DNA from: JAJCYK01 sp965224285
GTDB lineage: Bacteria; Bacteroidota; Bacteroidia; Cytophagales; Cyclobacteriaceae
Assembly: GCA_965224285.1 (NCBI GenBank)
Contig: OZ245043.1
Coordinates: 3,596,001-3,660,000 of the forward strand
Direction of reading: 5' to 3'
DNA: 64,000 nt
Both the position numbers and the translations under genes were made by a program. The notes beneath the pieces are model-generated. The model saw nothing but the letters and a program-made list of their open reading frames with translations, searched no databases and was not told the origin of the DNA. Numbering within the stretch: position 1 is the stretch's first letter; every line of letters starts with the position of its first letter. Positions 26,123 to 34,799 of the stretch are shown piece by piece.

Positions 26123-27688
26123 TTATATTCCCACCAGCATTCTAGTAGGGTCCTCCAAAAGTTCTTTTACCCTGTAGAGAAAACTTACAGATTCCCGGCC
26201 GTCTACAATACGGTGATCGTAGGATAAGGCTACATACATTATAGGGCGAATAGCAACCTCACCGTTAATTGCGGTTGGTCGTTCTACGATATTATGCATG
26301 CCCAAAATGGCAGATTGGGGCTGATTGATGATTGGTGTAGATAACATACTTCCAAAAATACCGCCATTGGTAATGGTAAAGGTACCCCCAGTCATTTCTT
26401 CAATGCTCAGTTTGCCATCTCTGGCCTTTTTAGCCAGCCTTACCACCTCTTTTTCAATTTGTTCGAAGTTCATCTTCTCCGCATTGCGAATTACCGGCAC
26501 TACCAGTCCTTTGGGACTGCTTACCGCAATTGAAATATCGCAATAATCATTGTAGACAATCTCCTGCTCGTCGATCATGGCATTCACTGCCGGCCACTCC
26601 TCCAGAGCCATACAGACCGCTTTGGTAAAGAATGACATGAAACCCAAGCCAACTTCTTTTTTTTCCTTGAATTGTTCTTTGTATTTGCGGCGGATTTCCA
26701 TAATCGGATGCATATCCACCTCATTGAAGGTGGTGAGCATAGCAGTTTCGTTTTTAGCTGCTACTAATCGCCTGGCTATAGTTCTGCGCAAACTGCTCAT
26801 TTTCTCCCGCCGTTGAGGCCGTTCACTGCTGGTAGATGGCTTTTCCTCTGCTTTTTCAGCAGATTCACTTTTATCCCCTGCTTGCAGGGCATCTTCTTTG
26901 GTAATTCTGCCTGCCACCCCGGTACCCTCAATATCCCCGGGCTTTAGTCCTTTTTCTTTTAGAATTTTTGCTGCGGCTGGAGAGGGATGCCCCTGAGCAT
27001 GGCTCCCGGATTTTTCATTGTCCTGGGCAACTTCCTGCTTAGGCTTGGATACCGGCTTATCAGCATCCGGCGCTTCATCGGTAACCTGAATTTTGCATAT
27101 CAAAGCGCCTATTTCCAAAGTGTCTCCCTCTTGAGCCACAATTTCCAGGATGCCGGTAGCTTCAGCCGGCAGATCAAAGGAAGCTTTATCTGATTCTATG
27201 TCCGCAATAGTTTCATCCAGGGTCACGTGATCGCCGTCATTTTTCAGCCAGGCGCTTACCGTGACTTCGGTGATAGACTCACCTACTTCAGGGACCCTCA
27301 TTTCTATTTCCTCGGAAGTTTCCTTCTTACCAGCAGATTTTTTAGCTGGAGCAGGCTCAGGCTTTGCTCCCTGGGCTTCATCAGTAACTGTCTGCTGGGA
27401 TTCTGAAGACTTCTGGGATTCTGAAGATTCTTCTTTGCCCTCAGAGGGCTGGCCATCGCTATCAATCTCACATATTACTGTGCCGATCTCTACTTCTTCC
27501 CCTTCTGCCACCAATACCTTTAAGGTACCGGCAGATTCTGCATTGAGTTCAAAGGAAGCCTTATCTGATTCCAGTTCGCAAATCACCTCATCCATCTCCA
27601 CATAATCGCCATCAGCTTTCAACCATTGGGCGACAACTACTTCATTAATGGATTCTCCAACCGGAGGGACTTTTACTTGTTGACTCAT
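26123..27688 (-). CDS. sucB: 2-oxoglutarate dehydrogenase E2 (dihydrolipoyl succinyltransferase), two lipoyl domains
   Basis: This 521-residue protein has two lipoyl domains. Their lysines are in CELESDKASFELNAESAG (about 43) and ADIESDKASFDLPAEATG (about 165), joined by Ser/Glu/Pro/Ala-rich linkers. The E3/E1-binding domain follows (SPAAAKILKEKGLKPGDIEG near 235), then the catalytic core (RREKMSSLRRTIARRLVAAK, ending with the active-site SYDHRIVDGRESVSFLYRVK). It transfers the succinyl group to CoA. The E. coli enzyme has one lipoyl domain; two are common in this phylum. It lies 12 bases after sucA. Confidence 0.95.
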   Translation of the reverse strand: MSQQVKVPPVGESINEVVVAQWLKADGDYVEMDEVICELESDKASFELNAESAGTLKVLVAEGEEVEIGTVICEIDSDGQPSEGKEESSESQKSSESQQTVTDEAQGAKPEPAPAKKSAGKKETSEEIEMRVPEVGESITEVTVSAWLKNDGDHVTLDETIADIESDKASFDLPAEATGILEIVAQEGDTLEIGALICKIQVTDEAPDADKPVSKPKQEVAQDNEKSGSHAQGHPSPAAAKILKEKGLKPGDIEGTGVAGRITKEDALQAGDKSESAEKAEEKPSTSSERPQRREKMSSLRRTIARRLVAAKNETAMLTTFNEVDMHPIMEIRRKYKEQFKEKKEVGLGFMSFFTKAVCMALEEWPAVNAMIDEQEIVYNDYCDISIAVSSPKGLVVPVIRNAEKMNFEQIEKEVVRLAKKARDGKLSIEEMTGGTFTITNGGIFGSMLSTPIINQPQSAILGMHNIVERPTAINGEVAIRPIMYVALSYDHRIVDGRESVSFLYRVKELLEDPTRMLVGI

Positions 27689-27700
27689 ATTTTATTCAAA

Positions 27701-30412
27701 TTAGGAAAAAGCTCGTTTTATGATATCATTTTGCTCGTCCTGGTGCACCTTATGATAACCGGTGGCTGTGGAGGCGGTGGCTCTGCGACTTATAATATCT
27801 TTATTAACCTCTCGGAAGGACCTTAATATAAAGGCCCAGGCTCCCATGTTTTCCGGTTCTTCCTGTACCCAAAATACCTTGTCAGTCTGGTACTTTTTCA
27901 ACTCTTTTAAGATTTGTTTTTTTGGGAAAGGATGTAATTGCTCTACCCGGATGATGGCCACATCTTTGCGTTTTTCTTTTACCTGGTGCTCATGAAGTTC
28001 GTAGTAGATCTTGCCGGTACACAACAGCACCTTGGTTACTTTATTGTTGGTCACATAAGGATCGCTGATGATCTCTAAAAACCTTCCCTGGGTGAAGTCA
28101 TTGATAGGGCTTATGACCTTAGGATGACGCAACAAAGATTTTGGCGACATTACGATCAATGGCATGCGAAATGGTAGAGCCAGTTGTCTGCGCAACGCGT
28201 GGAAGAAATTTGCCGGAGTAGTTAAATTCGTCACAAACATATTCCAGCCGGCTGCCATTTGTAAGAATCGCTCGGGACGGGCATTGCTGTGCTCCGGCCC
28301 CTGACCTTCATAACCATGAGGCAATAGTAAAACCAGGCCGTTCATTCGATTCCACTTAGTATAGCTGGCCGTAATGAACTGATCGATCATAACCTGGGCA
28401 CCGTTGGCAAAGTCGCCGAATTGAGCTTCCCAGATCACCAGGGCATTGGGATTTGCCATGGCATATCCAAATTCGAAACCCAACACACCAAATTCTGAAA
28501 GCAAAGAGTTATGAATGTCAAAATTCTCCTGCTCCTCCGCCATAAAATCAAGACTGCTGTACGGTTCGTTTGAATTGGCATCTCTGAGTATGGCATGCCG
28601 ATGACTGAAAGTGCCTCGACGACTGTCCTGCCCTGACAGCCTGACCACCTTCTTTTCCAACAGTAAGGAACCATATGCCAGTAATTCCGCAGAAGCCCAG
28701 TTCAATTCCCTCTTCTCAAAAAACATCTCCTTGCGTTGCTTGAGTTGCTTTTCGATTTGCTTTATCGGCTTAAATCCTTTGGGTAATTTTACCAGCGCTT
28801 CGCCTACCAGCTTGATTATTTCTTCACTTATAAATGTTTCCGGCGATTGGTCAAAATCTGCTGGCTCGGAACGCCGAAGATTCCTCCACTCCTCTTCCAT
28901 CCGCTGGTAGCGGTAAGGCAATTTTTGTTGTTTGACCATCTGTAGGCGGTCTTGCAGTAAAGCCCGGAATTCTTTATCCATTTTTTTGGCCAATGCAGCA
29001 TCTACCTCTCCTCTTTCAATCAATTTCTTGTTGTAGACCTCCCTGGGGTTGGGATGCTTGGAGATTTTATTGTAAAGTGAAGGCTGAGTAAACTTAGGTT
29101 CGTCACTTTCATTGTGTCCATGGCGGCGATAGCACACCATATCTATAAAGATATCCCGGTTAAAACGCTGCCTGAATTCCGCAGCCAATTTAGTGCAGAA
29201 TATTACGGCCTCCGGATGGTCTCCATTGACGTGTAATACGGGAGCATCGATGATCTTGGCTACGTCCGTACAATAAATGCTGGACCGTGCTTCCTCAAAG
29301 TCGGTGGTGAAGCCTACTTGATTATTGATTACGAAGTGGATAGTACCTCCGGTTTTGTATCCCTGAAGTTTGGACATCTGCACCACCTCATATACCACTC
29401 CCTGTCCGGCGATAGCAGCATCACCGTGTATCAAAATAGGTAAAACCTTGTCTTCATCCTCCTCATATTGCTTGTCGATCTTAGCCCTGGAAAATCCCAA
29501 TACTACCGGATCTACCGCTTCCAGATGGGAGGGGTTGGGAGCCAATTTTAGGTTGACAGTTTTTCCATCCGGGGTAACTACCTGGCTGGAAAATCCCAGG
29601 TGGTATTTGACGTCGCCGTCGCCCATGGTGAGATCCGCTTGAGTTCCTTCAAACTCGTTGAATATCTGTTCATAGGTCTTACCCATGATGTTGGCTAGTA
29701 CATTCAACCTGCCTCGGTGGGCCATGCCTATCACCACCTCCTCCACCCCTAGTTCAGCGCTTTTATTGATAATGGAGTCCAGCGCGGGAATGGTGGTTTC
29801 ACCACCTTCTAGGCTGAATCTCTTCTGTCCGATATATTTGGTATGTAAGAAGTTTTCAAAAACTACAGCTTCGTTCAGCTTAAAAAGGATACGGTTCTTT
29901 TCCTGGTCGTCGGGATCAAAATTCAGGGCTTCATGCTCTGATTTTTTAGTAAACCAATCCAGGATCTCCGGTTCACGTATATACATATACTCAAATCCTA
30001 CCGGTCCTTCATAGATCTGTTTCAGGGCTTTAACGATATCCCTTAGCTTAGCCCTGCCGATACCAATAGCTTTTCCGCCCTCGAATTCAAGATCCAGATC
30101 ATCTTCCGATAATCCAAAGTGTTCCAGGTCCAGTCGGGCTTTGCGATCTTTTCGTGCTCGGACAGGGTTGGTATCAGCCCTTAGATGTCCTCGACTGCGA
30201 TATGCATGAATGAGATAACGTACCTGTACTTCCTTATATATGTCTTCTGTTTCAACCGCAACAGAGGGACGGTCATTAGATCCGGAGTAGTCAAAGCCCT
30301 CAAAAAAGAGCCGCCAGCTGGCATCTACAGAGTTTGGATCCTGCTGGTAGGATCGGTACAGCTCATCGATATAGGAGCCATGTGCGTTGGAGATATAGGA
30401 ATAAGGGTCCAT
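27701..30412 (-). CDS. sucA: 2-oxoglutarate dehydrogenase E1 component
   Basis: This 903-residue protein starts with the SucA-specific MDPYSYISNAHGSYIDELYR segment. Thiamine-diphosphate sites follow: GMAHRGRLNVLANIMGK near 232, the GDAAIAGQGVVYE motif near 330, CYRRHGHNESDEPKFTQPS near 430, and the transketolase-like half with SRRGTFSHRHAILRD and EFGVLGFEFGYAMANP. It decarboxylates 2-oxoglutarate and loads the succinyl group on the E2 lipoate in the TCA cycle. It is first in the operon, with a -7 box about 20 bases upstream of its ATG, and divergent from rpsP. Confidence 0.96.
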   Translation of the reverse strand: MDPYSYISNAHGSYIDELYRSYQQDPNSVDASWRLFFEGFDYSGSNDRPSVAVETEDIYKEVQVRYLIHAYRSRGHLRADTNPVRARKDRKARLDLEHFGLSEDDLDLEFEGGKAIGIGRAKLRDIVKALKQIYEGPVGFEYMYIREPEILDWFTKKSEHEALNFDPDDQEKNRILFKLNEAVVFENFLHTKYIGQKRFSLEGGETTIPALDSIINKSAELGVEEVVIGMAHRGRLNVLANIMGKTYEQIFNEFEGTQADLTMGDGDVKYHLGFSSQVVTPDGKTVNLKLAPNPSHLEAVDPVVLGFSRAKIDKQYEEDEDKVLPILIHGDAAIAGQGVVYEVVQMSKLQGYKTGGTIHFVINNQVGFTTDFEEARSSIYCTDVAKIIDAPVLHVNGDHPEAVIFCTKLAAEFRQRFNRDIFIDMVCYRRHGHNESDEPKFTQPSLYNKISKHPNPREVYNKKLIERGEVDAALAKKMDKEFRALLQDRLQMVKQQKLPYRYQRMEEEWRNLRRSEPADFDQSPETFISEEIIKLVGEALVKLPKGFKPIKQIEKQLKQRKEMFFEKRELNWASAELLAYGSLLLEKKVVRLSGQDSRRGTFSHRHAILRDANSNEPYSSLDFMAEEQENFDIHNSLLSEFGVLGFEFGYAMANPNALVIWEAQFGDFANGAQVMIDQFITASYTKWNRMNGLVLLLPHGYEGQGPEHSNARPERFLQMAAGWNMFVTNLTTPANFFHALRRQLALPFRMPLIVMSPKSLLRHPKVISPINDFTQGRFLEIISDPYVTNNKVTKVLLCTGKIYYELHEHQVKEKRKDVAIIRVEQLHPFPKKQILKELKKYQTDKVFWVQEEPENMGAWAFILRSFREVNKDIISRRATASTATGYHKVHQDEQNDIIKRAFS

Positions 30413-30432
30413 GGTGTTAGAAGGAACTCAAT

Positions 30433-30440
30433 CAAAGGTA
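30433..30440 (-). promoter_or_regulatory. -7 box of sucA-sucB-lpd operon
   Basis: The reverse strand reads TACCTTTG (TAnnTTTG), leaving a leader of under 20 bases before sucA ATG at 30412. The -33 element is not clear. Confidence 0.45.
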
Positions 30441-30580
30441 GCAAACCACTGGCAATTAGAAAAATTGCATAGCCGGTTATACGAATATTGTATGTGTAAG
30501 TTAAGATGTGAATTTAGTCACTTCTTAGTGAAATCCATTTTTATTTATACGGGTAAAGTATTAACATTTACCTTGATAGA

Positions 30581-30611
30581 TTTGGTAGAAACAAAATTTC
30601 AACTACCTTTG
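30581..30611 (+). promoter_or_regulatory. Promoter of rpsP operon
   Basis: TTTG at 30581-30584 and TACCTTTG at 30604-30611 are separated by 19 bases. This is the TTTG-N19-TAnnTTTG arrangement of the primary sigma factor promoters of Bacteroidota. The start would fall about 40 bases before rpsP ATG. Confidence 0.7.
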
Positions 30612-30656
30612 CACTCCTAAAATTCGGACGTGATCCACCATAAGAATAAACAATAA

Positions 30657-31685
30657 ATGGCAGTAAAAATCAGGCTAGCGCGTCGAGGACGTAAGAAGCT
30701 TGCCCTATATGATGTGGTTGTGGCGGATGCCAGGGCACCCCGCGACGGAAGATTCATTGAAAAATTAGGCACCTACAATCCCAATACCAATCCGGCCGAT
30801 ATCAACATTGATGAGGATAAGGCCTTCGATTGGGTGATGAAAGGGGCACAGCCTACCGATACCGTAAGAGCGATTCTTTCATATAAAGGAATAATGTTGC
30901 GTAAACATCTCCAGGTAGGGGTTATTAAAGGGGCCATAACTCAAGAAGAAGCAGATAGAAGATTACATGCCTGGTTGCAGGAGAAGCAAGGCAAGATCTC
31001 TGCCAAGATGGATAAGTTAAGTAAAGAGAGGGCTACCTTGGATCAAGAAAGACTTGCCGCGGAGAAAAAAGTAAAAGAAGCCCGTGCCGAAGCCATTGCC
31101 GCTAAAACGGCGCCTGTGGCGGCCGAAAGTGGGGACGCTGATGAGGAGCCTGCTGCTGAATCAGAAGCACCAACATCTGATGAGGGCCAGGAAACTCCTG
31201 CTGCTGAGGCCGTTGAGGATAGTAAAGAAGTCAGTACAGCTGAAGCTTCCGAAGCCGCTGCTGCGGAGACTCCTGCCGATGAAACCCCTGCTGAAGATGA
31301 TCAGGATAAAAGCGCAACCGAAGCCTCTGCTGCTGAAGTTTCTACCCCAGAGGCAGAAGCAGATAAAGGTACCGATGAAGCCCCTGCAATAGAGGATGAA
31401 GGATCAGCCGACTCTGTAGAGCCTGAAACTGCCGAAAAGCCGGCTTCAGAGAACAAGGAAAAAGCGCCTGCTGATAAAACAGAATCACCCCCTGAACAGG
31501 AGGATCAAGCAGCCAAAGAGGAATCCGGTGAAGAAGAGGCATCTCCTAAGCCAGGGGAAACTCAGGCTGATAAAGCCCAGGCACAGTCGGCTGAAGAGCA
31601 ATCTGCTGAAGCCGCCACCGAGGATAGTTCGTCGAAAGTAACCGAGGAATCATCAGATAACCCCGCTGAGCAGGAAGAAGAGTAA
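30657..31685 (+). CDS. rpsP: Ribosomal protein S16 with very long acidic tail
   Basis: Residues 1-80 are S16 (MAVKIRLARRGRKKLALYDV, VVADARAPRDGRFIEKLGTY, DWVMKGAQPTDTVRAILSYK). S16 is an early-binding 30S protein. Residues about 90-145 form a charged helical segment (EEADRRLHAWLQEKQGK and following). From there to 342 the sequence is low complexity, made almost wholly of Glu, Ala, Ser, Thr, Pro, Asp, Gln and Lys (AAETPADETPAEDD and many variants). Most bacterial S16 proteins are 80-100 residues; many Bacteroidota carry extensions, but about 200 acidic residues is extreme. First gene of rpsP-rimM-trmD-rplS, with a clear promoter. Confidence 0.95.
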   Translation: MAVKIRLARRGRKKLALYDVVVADARAPRDGRFIEKLGTYNPNTNPADINIDEDKAFDWVMKGAQPTDTVRAILSYKGIMLRKHLQVGVIKGAITQEEADRRLHAWLQEKQGKISAKMDKLSKERATLDQERLAAEKKVKEARAEAIAAKTAPVAAESGDADEEPAAESEAPTSDEGQETPAAEAVEDSKEVSTAEASEAAAAETPADETPAEDDQDKSATEASAAEVSTPEAEADKGTDEAPAIEDEGSADSVEPETAEKPASENKEKAPADKTESPPEQEDQAAKEESGEEEASPKPGETQADKAQAQSAEEQSAEAATEDSSSKVTEESSDNPAEQEEE

Positions 31686-31700
31686 CCTTTCCACTGCCTT

Positions 31701-32234
31701 GTGGATATAGATGCTTGCTATCGTCTGGGTCATATAAGGTCCACCCATGGTTTAAAGGGTGAGGTCCATATAAAACTGGATGTTGACCAGCCAGAGCGTT
31801 ATAGCCAACTGAAGGTTTTTTACCTGGAAAGGGAAAGCGCCCTCATTCCTTTTTTCCTGCAGCATATCACCATGAAGGGCAATAAAACGCTGGTAAAATT
31901 CGAAGATATAGATTCCTTGGAGGAGGCCCGGCCTTTAATTGGCGCTGCTCTTTATCTGCCATTAGAGGATTTACCTCCACTGGAAGGCGGCGATTCATAT
32001 TACTACCACGAGTTAATTCAGAGCCAAGTAGTGGATGTCAATCAAGGTGCTTTGGGGTCAATAACTCATATCTATGACCAAACCCCACAACCCATTCTGG
32101 GAATGAACTATCGGCAGCGAGAGGTGTTGATTCCGCATAACAAGGATATTATCTTAGGATGGGATCGGGATCAGAAAACCCTAAAAGTGGCATTGCCTGA
32201 AGGTTTGTTAAATATTTATCTGGAGGAAGATTAA
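31701..32234 (+). CDS. rimM: 16S rRNA processing factor RimM
   Basis: This 177-residue protein begins at GTG 31701 and reads MDIDACYRLGHIRSTHGLKG, the conserved RimM N-terminus. The PRC-barrel C-terminal half includes YYYHELIQSQVVDVNQG, the tyrosine-rich S19-binding segment, and the end VALPEGLLNIY. It binds S19 and assists 30S head maturation. It lies 15 bases after rpsP and 3 bases before trmD, so it is in the same operon. Confidence 0.95.
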   Translation: MDIDACYRLGHIRSTHGLKGEVHIKLDVDQPERYSQLKVFYLERESALIPFFLQHITMKGNKTLVKFEDIDSLEEARPLIGAALYLPLEDLPPLEGGDSYYYHELIQSQVVDVNQGALGSITHIYDQTPQPILGMNYRQREVLIPHNKDIILGWDRDQKTLKVALPEGLLNIYLEED

Positions 32235-32237
32235 GCT

Positions 32238-32924
32238 ATGCGTATAGATATTATCACTTTGCTTCCGGAACTGCTCAGCAGTTTTTTACATCATTCCATT
32301 GTCCAAAGGGCTCAGGATAAAAAATTAGTGGAATTGGTCATACATGATCTAAGGGACTTTTCAAATAACAAACATAGAACGGTTGATGACTACGCTTATG
32401 GTGGAGGAGCCGGTATGGTACTAATGATCGAGCCTATAGTGAATTGCATAGAGTTTTTAAAGGAAAGCCGGGAATACCACGAGATAATTTACCTGACGCC
32501 GGATGGTGATCCATATGACCAGGTGTCGGCAAATCAGCTAAGCCTTAAGGAAAACCTGATATTGCTGTGCGGTCACTATAAAGGGGTTGATGAAAGAGTG
32601 CGGGAACATTACGTTACCCGCGAAATCAGTATTGGAGATTATGTGCTGTCCGGGGGGGAGTTGCCGGCGGCGGTAATAGCCGACAGTTTGATCCGCTTAC
32701 TGCCCGGGGTTTTGTCTGATGAATCTTCGGCCCTTACCGATTCCTTTCAGGACGGTTTGATAGCTGCACCTGTCTATACCCGCCCAGCAGATTTCAGAGG
32801 ACTTAAAGTGCCTGAAGTATTATTGAGTGGGCATAGTAAAAAAATTGAGGACTGGCGGTTTCAGCAATCGCTGGAGCGTACTCGATTACGCCGTCCGGAC
32901 AAAGCCGATGACACCAAAATTTAG
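32238..32924 (+). CDS. trmD: tRNA (guanine37-N1)-methyltransferase
   Basis: This 228-residue protein of the SPOUT family starts MRIDIITLLPELL and has HRTVDDYAYGGGAGMVL near 52, LCGHYKGVDERVRE near 112, and the trefoil-knot SAM site EISIGDYVLSGGELPAAVIA near 132. It methylates G37 of tRNAs that read CNN codons, preventing +1 frameshifting. The end RTRLRRPDKAD is standard. Third gene of the operon. Confidence 0.96.
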   Translation: MRIDIITLLPELLSSFLHHSIVQRAQDKKLVELVIHDLRDFSNNKHRTVDDYAYGGGAGMVLMIEPIVNCIEFLKESREYHEIIYLTPDGDPYDQVSANQLSLKENLILLCGHYKGVDERVREHYVTREISIGDYVLSGGELPAAVIADSLIRLLPGVLSDESSALTDSFQDGLIAAPVYTRPADFRGLKVPEVLLSGHSKKIEDWRFQQSLERTRLRRPDKADDTKI

Positions 32925-32956
32925 CACACTTCATTTACAATATTAATTTAATATTC

Positions 32957-32964
32957 TATATTTG
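32957..32964 (+). promoter_or_regulatory. Internal promoter before rplS
   Basis: TATATTTG is a perfect -7 box, 25 bases before ATG 32989, with an AT-rich upstream stretch. It means rplS can be transcribed separately from rpsP-rimM-trmD. It also excludes the longer start at TTG 32962, which would lie inside the promoter. Confidence 0.65.
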
Positions 32965-32988
32965 CAGTCCATTTTGAATGGTAGCGTC

Positions 32989-33342
32989 ATGAGTGATATA
33001 ATAAGCCAGATAGACAAAAAGTTAACTGAGCGTTCAGTTGATATCCCGGATTTTAAGTCCGGAGATACGGTAAATGTTCACGTTAAGATTCGCGAGGGGA
33101 GCAAGGAGAGGGTTCAGCAATTTAGAGGAACGGTTATTCAGCGTAAAAATCGTAATACCAGCGGCGAAACTTTCACGGTAAGAAAGATCTCCAACGGGAT
33201 CGGGGTGGAACGTATTTTTCACTTATTGAGCCCAAATCTCGACAAGATAGAATTGCTGAGAAAAGGTAAAGTGAGAAGAGCCCGTCTATTTTATCTGAGA
33301 AACAAAAAAGGCAAAGCCGCTCGTATTAAAGAGAAAATCTAA
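32989..33342 (+). CDS. rplS: Ribosomal protein L19
   Basis: From ATG 32989 the protein is 117 residues: MSDIISQIDKKLTERSVDIP, FKSGDTVNVHVKIREGSKER, QQFRGTVIQRKNRN, then VRKISNGIGVERIFHLLSPN and KVRRARLFYLRNKKGKAARI. All are L19 signatures. L19 sits at the 30S/50S interface. The start is chosen by homology and by the promoter overlapping the upstream TTG. A terminator follows closely. Confidence 0.96.
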   Translation: MSDIISQIDKKLTERSVDIPDFKSGDTVNVHVKIREGSKERVQQFRGTVIQRKNRNTSGETFTVRKISNGIGVERIFHLLSPNLDKIELLRKGKVRRARLFYLRNKKGKAARIKEKI

Positions 33343-33367
33343 ATTAATTACCTATATTATAGATAAG

Positions 33368-33397
33368 GGTCGATTCATTATGAATGGACCTTTTTTT
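33368..33397 (+). terminator. Terminator of rpsP-rimM-trmD-rplS operon
   Basis: GGTC and ATTCA pair with TGAAT and GACC around a three-base loop (33368-33390, one internal mismatch), followed by seven T. It lies 25 bases past the rplS stop. Confidence 0.85.
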
Positions 33398-33433
33398 ATT
33401 TATTTTGGCTAATTTTAAACCTTAAAGAAAATT

Positions 33434-33850
33434 ATGGCAGCCACCCGAAGATCGTTTATACAGAGGATATTAAGTACAGCCACCGTTCTTGGAATAAGTG
33501 GATGGCCCTTAACGGTGCCAGCAAAATCGAAATCTTTAGAAAATATGATGGTTCATCAAGTATATTTTTGGCTTAAAGACCCCCAAAACAAAGAGTCCTG
33601 GGATAAGTTGAAATCAGGGTTGGAAAAGCTACTTACCATATCTACCATTGAATCCGGTCACCTGGGTACGCCGGCGGCTACCGAAGCTCGTGATGTGGTA
33701 GATAATACCTATTCATTTTCTTACCACGTTCATTTTAAGAGCCTGGAAGATCATGATAGTTATCAGCAGGATCCGGTTCATCTGGAGTTTATTGAAGAAT
33801 GCCGCGATTTATGGGATAAGGTGCAGGTATATGATTACCACCCCATGTAG
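33434..33850 (+). CDS. Dabb (stress-responsive A/B barrel) protein with Tat-like signal
   Basis: This 138-residue protein has an N-terminal twin-arginine-like signal (MAATRRSFIQRILSTATVLG). The mature part is a Dabb ferredoxin-like barrel: MMVHQVYFWLKDPQNKESWD, then SYHVHFKSLEDHDSYQQDPV and a C-terminal VQVYDYHPM. Such domains form dimeric barrels and rarely have known substrates. An exported Dabb protein is common in this phylum. Monocistronic, between the rplS terminator and dapF. Confidence 0.8.
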   Translation: MAATRRSFIQRILSTATVLGISGWPLTVPAKSKSLENMMVHQVYFWLKDPQNKESWDKLKSGLEKLLTISTIESGHLGTPAATEARDVVDNTYSFSYHVHFKSLEDHDSYQQDPVHLEFIEECRDLWDKVQVYDYHPM

Positions 33851-33909
33851 CACCTCGCCGCTGATCGAAATGACCTTCAATAAGATTAGGCACCTTAAAA
33901 TTTCCTAAA

Positions 33910-34713
33910 GTGGGTATTCTGAACTTCACCAAATATCAGGCTACTGGAAATGATTTCATCATGATCGATGACCGGCAGCAGGTATTCAATATTCAAAACA
34001 CCGGTCAGATCGGAAACTTGTGTCATCGCCGATTCGGAGTAGGGGCCGATGGTCTGATCCTGCTGAGAGAGCATCCCACAGTGGACTTTGAGATGATTTA
34101 TTTCAACCCCGACGGTAGTCAAAGCTTGTGTGGGAACGGATCCCGCTGCGCTTTGAGGTTTGCTGAAAGCCTGGATATGATAGAGGAAAAAGCCACATTT
34201 AAAGCAGTGGACGGTATCCATAGCGGACATATTGAAGGAGATTTGGTTTATATCAAAATGCAGGATGTACCGGGTATTCAAGTCTATGAAGACAAATCTT
34301 TCTACGTGGATACCGGGTCGCCACATTACATTAGCCTGGTTTCCGATCTGGAGGACCTGGATGTAGTATCTGAGGGACGTAGTATTCGTTATCAGGATCG
34401 GTTCAGCCCAGGTGGCACTAATGTTAACTTTGTAAAGGAACAGAGCGGCCTATGCAAAGTGAGAACCTATGAGAGGGGAGTGGAAGCCGAAACCTACTCC
34501 TGCGGGACTGGGGTAACTGCGGTTGCCCTGGTGATGGCCACTCTCGGTATGGCCAGCCCCGTTAAGCTTGATACCCAAGGCGGGGAGCTCGAAGTTTCAT
34601 TCCATCAAAATGAAAACGGCAGTTTTCAGGATATTTATTTGATAGGCCCGGCCTGTGAGGTTTTTCAAGGGGCTGTCCACCTACAGGATTCGACTATTGA
34701 TGCGCCAATTTGA
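33910..34713 (+). CDS. dapF: Diaminopimelate epimerase
   Basis: This 267-residue protein uses GTG 33910. The conserved FTKYQATGNDFIMIDD start, first catalytic cysteine in NPDGSQSLCGNGSRCALRFA near 75, and second in EAETYSCGTGVTAVALVMA near 200 are present. FSPGGTNVNFV is the conserved linker. It converts LL-DAP to meso-DAP for lysine and peptidoglycan synthesis. Both active-site cysteines are intact. secA follows 86 bases downstream. Confidence 0.96.
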   Translation: MGILNFTKYQATGNDFIMIDDRQQVFNIQNTGQIGNLCHRRFGVGADGLILLREHPTVDFEMIYFNPDGSQSLCGNGSRCALRFAESLDMIEEKATFKAVDGIHSGHIEGDLVYIKMQDVPGIQVYEDKSFYVDTGSPHYISLVSDLEDLDVVSEGRSIRYQDRFSPGGTNVNFVKEQSGLCKVRTYERGVEAETYSCGTGVTAVALVMATLGMASPVKLDTQGGELEVSFHQNENGSFQDIYLIGPACEVFQGAVHLQDSTIDAPI

Positions 34714-34799
34714 CAGGGCTCTTTTCCTAGTATGGTTTTTGCCAACAGCTTACTTAATTAGCAAAATCCCGTTAAATTTAAAGCAAAGAACATTACCGT

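Noticed and set aside
31084..31542. Leu- and Lys-rich ORFs on both strands inside rpsP
   Set aside because: They are frame shadows of the low-complexity acidic tail of S16.
32962..32988. Upstream TTG start for rplS
   Set aside because: It overlaps the -7 promoter box TATATTTG, and the extra nine residues do not belong to L19.
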